From Dyadobacter beijingensis DSM 21582 (GTDB lineage Bacteria > Bacteroidota > Bacteroidia > Cytophagales > Spirosomataceae): 64,000 bases of DNA. Within the stretch, counting starts at the first letter, position 1. Each line of letters starts with the position of its first letter. Under the pieces are notes generated by a model that searched no databases, was not told where the DNA came from, and saw only the letters and a list, made by a program, of their open reading frames with translations. Where the stretch lies: positions 868,001 through 932,000 of the forward strand of contig NZ_KB907788.1 in assembly GCF_000382205.1 (NCBI RefSeq), read 5' to 3'. This document shows, in pieces, positions 59,889 to 64,000 of the stretch. A program made the translations under genes and the position numbers.

Positions 59889-62800
59889 GTGTTTAAAGTT
59901 TACAGTTCATCGGCAGGCTCGGGGAAAACTTACACCCTTACCAAAGAATACCTCAAACTGGCCCTGCATTCCAATTCGGAGTTGTATTTCAGGCATATTC
60001 TGGCCGTGACGTTCACCAACGCGGCTGCCAATGAAATGAAGGACCGCATCCTGCTTATGCTGCGCACATTCGCCGCCTACACGGAAGCGGATGCGGCACC
60101 GCACCCCATGATGCGCGACGTGGTGATTGAAATGTACCCTGATACCGCGAACGATGCAGCACATTTCGCAGGAGCCTGCCAGCTGATCGCTGCACGCGCG
60201 CAGATGGTTTTCGGACAGATCCTGCACCGCTACTCCGATTTTTCGGTGATGACGATCGACAAGTTTACGCAGCGGCTCATCAGCAGCTTCACCGACGAGC
60301 TGGGCATTCCGTTCGTATTCGAAACCCAGCTGGACGCCGACCTGCTCGACGACGCCGTGGACCGCCTGCTGGCGCGGATCGGGCAGGAAGGTGAGGAGGT
60401 GCTGACCGACATCGTCGAGAAATACTACCGCGAGAATGCCGAGGAAGGCAAAAACTGGGGTGCATTGCCGATGCAGATCCGCGATACCGCCGGTACGCTG
60501 CTGAGCGAGCAGAGTTATCTGCAGATGAAGCGTGTCGAAGACCTGAAAATGGAGGATTGGATAGCGGTACGCAAGCAAATGCGCGACTTCGTACGCGGGC
60601 GAGAGGAAATGATGACCAAAGACGCGAAGCATGCATTTGAACTCATTCAATCGACCTATTTAAGCGAAAAAGACTTCCACCAGAGCGGTAGGGGCATTTA
60701 CGGCTACTACCGCGACCGTGCCGAGGGCAAGAAGCTCTGGATGGAACCCAACTCATACGTATATAAAACCATCGGTGAGGGCGTATGGTATGGTGCGAAA
60801 ACCCCCGCGCCGATCCGCGACGAAATAGAACGCCTCCGCACCGACCTGGAAAACTACTTTCACCAGATTGAGAATATCCGCTCCGCCGAGACCGGAAAAA
60901 TTACATTATACAACCAGCTTGACAGGCATATTTATAACCTGTCGCTGCTAGGGGAAATCCGAAAGGAGTTCGACGCATTGCTGAAACAGAATAACCAGGT
61001 CCATATTTCGGATTTCAACCGGAAGATCGTCGACATTGTGGCGCGGGAGCCAGTACCGTTCATTTTCGAAAGGTTAGGGGAAAAATACAATCACATCCTC
61101 GTCGACGAGTTCCAGGATACTTCCAAGCTGCAATTCGCGAACCTGCTGCCCCTGATGGAGAATGCATTATCCAGCGGGTATTTTAACCTCATCGTGGGCG
61201 ACGCCAAGCAGTCGATTTACCGCTTCCGGGGTGGGGATATGGATTTGATACTGCATCTGGCGCAGAACCAGGTCATGCGGCTGGGCAGCATTCTGGGCAA
61301 CAGCCCGTTCAACGACGAGCGGTTGTTTGCATTGGATAACTACTTGCATATCAATCACCTGAAAACCAACCGGCGCAGCTTCCGGGAGGTGACGGAGTTC
61401 AACAACCAATTTTTCAGCTTCATCGCCGACTCGTTGGGCGACGAATACCCGCTGATCCGCGAGGTGTACGACGAGCATTTCAGCCAGGAAATCCCGGACG
61501 GCGTGAGCGAGGGCGGGCATGTCGAAATCGAGTTCCTGGAAATGGGCGGCGAAGGCGACGACGCCGGGGAATCGTCGGCCGACCCGATTACCCGGCGTTC
61601 CATGGAACTGGTGGGTGAGCTGCGTGCGCAGGGTTACCACTGGCGGGACATGGCCATTTTGTGCCGGAAGAAAAAGGAAGCCACGGCATTGGCCAATGCC
61701 ATGAAAGAAGCGGGTTTTCCGCTCATTTCCGACGATGCATTGTCGCTGGCTTACTCGCGGTCGGTGCATTTCATGATCTCGTTCATGAAAGTGCTGCACA
61801 GCTCGGACCACCGGCTGGCGCGGTACGAGGCGGCCTATTTGTTCCACCAGGTAATACGCCGGCAGAACCCCGCTCCGCACGAGTACGAGGAGATCCGCGT
61901 CCTATGCGAGGAACGGGGGCTGGATAGTTTCCTCGAATATTTCCGGAAATGGGACATCAGCATTACATCGTTTAAAATGCGGCAGGTTTCGGTTTTTGAG
62001 CTGACGGAACTGCTTATGCAGCAATTCGGCCTTTTTGAGAAACAGCTGGAAGTTGAATACCTTTTCCGATTCCTCGACGTGGTGCTGGAATTCGGTAACC
62101 GCAAGAGCAACCACCTCGGAGATTTTCTGAACTATTGGGAATCAGCGAGATATAAGTTCTCCATCACGGTGCCGGAAGGTACCGACGCTATCCGCATCAC
62201 GACCATTCATAAATCCAAGGGATTGGAATACCCCGTGGTGATCATACCTTATGCGCACTGGAAAGTGACGCCGAACGCCCGCCTCGACCGGCTTTGGGTG
62301 GATATGGATGATATTGATTATGAGGAAATTAAATTAGCCGATAGACCGAACTATACCCGCGCCAAACTCCGGAGCTCGATGGTGTCGGTGGTGAAGGAGC
62401 TTGAAAATACGGTGGTAGGCGAACAGTACCGGGAGGAACAGATGCGGACGCTCATCGAAAACCTGAACCTGCTTTATGTCGCGTTCACGCGGCCTGTGCA
62501 GCGCCTGTACGTGCTCGCGAAACGCGAAAGACGGTGGGAATCGGGGCAGCAGATCAACCACTGGCTGCGCGATTACCTGGGGCAGGAGGGCTTTGTACCG
62601 GCCTGGGACGAAACCATTTCGAAATATGTGCTCTCGGAAGGATCGGGCGCGGCGCGGCACGCACACGTGAGCTCTGGTGCGAGCCCGTTTGTTTTGACAA
62701 ATATATTGAGCAAGGACCGCACGGAATCGCTGCGCCTCCGCCGCATGGCCGACCGTATTTTCGACGTCCAGACTTTTGAGCCGCGCCACGACCGGCTGCA

Positions 62801-63209
62801 AAAAATGCGCTATCTGCTCACCCGCCTGAAAACCGTTTCCGGCCTTCCCGACGCATTGGAAAAACTGGTAGGAGAAGGCATTTTCACCCGAAAAGAGACC
62901 CGGGAAATTGAAAACCTCACGATCTCACTCTTGCAGGACCCGGCGCTGGAAGTGCTTTACCAGGACGAAAACCACATTCAAATCAACCGGGAGTTGCTCG
63001 TGCCAGGTGGTAAAATGCTCCATATAGACAGGGTCGTTCAGCGGCCGGGCGGCGAGTACATTTTCATGTCGTTCGTAGGCGGCAACAGTGCCGATGAACC
63101 AAGGCGTCATTTGAAGAAGCTGATCCGGACATTTTCGGAAAGCGGAAAACCTTCGCGCGGGGTATTGATAACGCTTGAAGATGAGTTGGTTGAATGGGTT
63201 GAACCGTAG
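59889..63209 (+). CDS. UvrD/RecB-like superfamily I helicase (AddA-type)
   Basis: A 1106-residue helicase. Walker A is SSAGSGKTYTLTK (about residues 7-19), motif Ia is LAVTFTNAAANEMKDRI, Walker B is ILVDEFQDTSKLQ (Asp406, Glu407), and motif III is VGDAKQSIYRFRGGDMDL. Motif V/VI regions HKSKGLEYPVVIIPYAHW and LYVAFTRPVQRLYVLAKRE follow. The C-terminal 100 residues hold HIDRVVQRPGG but no DYK-type motif, so the nuclease expected of AddA/RecB seems inactive. It starts with GTG at 59889. No AddB-like gene is adjacent. Confidence 0.9.
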   Translation: MFKVYSSSAGSGKTYTLTKEYLKLALHSNSELYFRHILAVTFTNAAANEMKDRILLMLRTFAAYTEADAAPHPMMRDVVIEMYPDTANDAAHFAGACQLIAARAQMVFGQILHRYSDFSVMTIDKFTQRLISSFTDELGIPFVFETQLDADLLDDAVDRLLARIGQEGEEVLTDIVEKYYRENAEEGKNWGALPMQIRDTAGTLLSEQSYLQMKRVEDLKMEDWIAVRKQMRDFVRGREEMMTKDAKHAFELIQSTYLSEKDFHQSGRGIYGYYRDRAEGKKLWMEPNSYVYKTIGEGVWYGAKTPAPIRDEIERLRTDLENYFHQIENIRSAETGKITLYNQLDRHIYNLSLLGEIRKEFDALLKQNNQVHISDFNRKIVDIVAREPVPFIFERLGEKYNHILVDEFQDTSKLQFANLLPLMENALSSGYFNLIVGDAKQSIYRFRGGDMDLILHLAQNQVMRLGSILGNSPFNDERLFALDNYLHINHLKTNRRSFREVTEFNNQFFSFIADSLGDEYPLIREVYDEHFSQEIPDGVSEGGHVEIEFLEMGGEGDDAGESSADPITRRSMELVGELRAQGYHWRDMAILCRKKKEATALANAMKEAGFPLISDDALSLAYSRSVHFMISFMKVLHSSDHRLARYEAAYLFHQVIRRQNPAPHEYEEIRVLCEERGLDSFLEYFRKWDISITSFKMRQVSVFELTELLMQQFGLFEKQLEVEYLFRFLDVVLEFGNRKSNHLGDFLNYWESARYKFSITVPEGTDAIRITTIHKSKGLEYPVVIIPYAHWKVTPNARLDRLWVDMDDIDYEEIKLADRPNYTRAKLRSSMVSVVKELENTVVGEQYREEQMRTLIENLNLLYVAFTRPVQRLYVLAKRERRWESGQQINHWLRDYLGQEGFVPAWDETISKYVLSEGSGAARHAHVSSGASPFVLTNILSKDRTESLRLRRMADRIFDVQTFEPRHDRLQKMRYLLTRLKTVSGLPDALEKLVGEGIFTRKETREIENLTISLLQDPALEVLYQDENHIQINRELLVPGGKMLHIDRVVQRPGGEYIFMSFVGGNSADEPRRHLKKLIRTFSESGKPSRGVLITLEDELVEWVEP

Positions 63210-63344
63210 AAGTATTTTATTGAACTACAATTATAATCGCGGTAAAAACTTGTACGGGGAGGTCGTAATGCGGCCAAAAAGCGTTATTTTTCCGGATAAT
63301 CCTCCCAATCAGCATTTAGTACTACTTCTACGGGCTCAACGTTT

Positions 63345-64000
63345 ATGCAACTTACTTTTCAGCGCCAGGTTCTGCTGGGTATCTCATTTTCAATCCTTTT
63401 GGTTCTTGTCGTAGGCTACGTGTCCTACAATGCCATCCTGATCCAGCAGGAAAACGCCGGCTGGGTGGACCATACCCGCGAGGTAATGCGGGTCTCAACG
63501 GCCGTTAAAAACCGCCTGCTTGCGGCCGAGGCCAATGTGCGTGGCTTCGCTATTACGGGTAACCGCTCTTTCGAAACGACGTATCTCCGAGCTTCCGACG
63601 ACATCTGGAACGACGTGGAAGCGCTGCGGAAGCTGGTTCGTGACAATAAAACGCAGAGCGCACGCGTGGATTCGCTTTCCGGGCTGCTGGAAGCGCGCGT
63701 GGGCCTGATGAGCCGCCAATATGAGATACTGAAAGCCGGGAAGTACAGCATCGACACGATCCAGCATATTGTTTTGCAGGGAAAAGAGCTTTCGTCCAAA
63801 ATCGAGTTTAACTTCCGCCGTATCGAAAACATGGAAGAGGGCTTGCTCACGGAGCGTGAACAGATCGCTTCGATCAGTTCTTCGAAAGCGAAACAGTATA
63901 TCATGTTCGGGTCGTCGATATTTTTCCTGGTGATCCTGATGCTTTATTATTTTATCCGCAAAACTTACCTGGCGCAATTGGCCAGCGAGAAGGCTATACA
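63345..64000 (+). CDS. CHASE3-domain sensor protein (partial)
   Basis: The frame begins at the ATG at 63345 and runs off the right edge, with 218 codons visible. An N-terminal membrane helix (VLLGISFSILLVLVVGYVSY), a periplasmic four-helix CHASE3-type sensor (VMRVSTAVKNRLLAAEANVR, GFAITGNRSFETTYL) and a second membrane helix (YIMFGSSIFFLVILMLYYFI) are seen. CHASE3 is usually fused to a histidine kinase or cyclase domain, which would follow outside this window. Ligand unknown. Confidence 0.82.
   Translation, partial: MQLTFQRQVLLGISFSILLVLVVGYVSYNAILIQQENAGWVDHTREVMRVSTAVKNRLLAAEANVRGFAITGNRSFETTYLRASDDIWNDVEALRKLVRDNKTQSARVDSLSGLLEARVGLMSRQYEILKAGKYSIDTIQHIVLQGKELSSKIEFNFRRIENMEEGLLTEREQIASISSSKAKQYIMFGSSIFFLVILMLYYFIRKTYLAQLASEKAI

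Noticed and set aside
1..64000. Prophage or intact insertion sequence
   Set aside because: No integrase, transposase, phage structural gene or terminal-repeat pair was recognised; the only mobile-type remnants are the MazF fragment and the toxin-antitoxin pair.

Overview
The window looks like a chromosomal segment of a Bacteroidota bacterium of the Cytophagales type, probably Dyadobacter or a close relative. The genus is my recognition, not a measurement. Supporting signs are Bacteroidota-style -7 boxes (TAnnTTTG) in several upstream regions, a secreted peptidase with a type IX secretion C-terminal domain, several small outer-membrane beta-barrels, MocR-type regulators, and a carboxynorspermidine decarboxylase. 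I see no rRNA, tRNA, CRISPR array, prophage or intact insertion sequence.

Layout. 1-5.3 kb: the end of a TPR gene, an unknown gene, a flavin-fold PPOX protein divergent from a MocR regulator and its coupled MFS exporter, then an XRE regulator divergent from an unknown 94-residue protein that is followed by a large hairpin. 5.4-14.8 kb: a Zn/Cd/Pb-type P1B ATPase with a His-rich N-terminus, a truncated MazF remnant, a second MocR regulator divergent from a four-gene operon (EamA exporter, DinB-like, SnoaL-like, PLP decarboxylase), and a secreted M64-type peptidase. 14.9-18.5 kb: a ParA plus small partner cassette with candidate centromere-like sites, and a TetR / HMA-like / MFS group.

18.5-24.6 kb is the most unusual part. 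A same-strand string holds two coiled-coil proteins (one membrane-bound), a membrane-anchored Ppx/GppA-like protein, a small membrane protein, a PD-(D/E)xK-like candidate nuclease, an N6-adenine DNA methyltransferase and a DinB-fold protein. I propose it as a candidate membrane-stress or DNA-defence island.

24.7-44 kb is mostly metabolism, envelope and transport: a sugar-phosphate isomerase-like protein, hydrolases, an RND efflux triad (TolC, pump, adaptor) with an AraC regulator upstream, two paralogous small exported proteins with shared motifs, a bestrophin, a DEDDh exonuclease, NspC and a PIG-L deacetylase. 44-53 kb is housekeeping: pyrG, yidC, an LpoA-like TPR plus periplasmic-binding-fold protein, hemL, a glycosyltransferase, then a short-unit tandem repeat array and a methyltransferase.

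53.5-59.8 kb carries hisS, hisG, hisD and hisC, with a complete Xre-RES toxin-antitoxin pair inserted between hisD and hisC behind a perfect 12-bp inverted repeat. The window ends with a RecB/AddA-like helicase that seems to lack the usual nuclease motif, and the start of a CHASE3 sensor protein.
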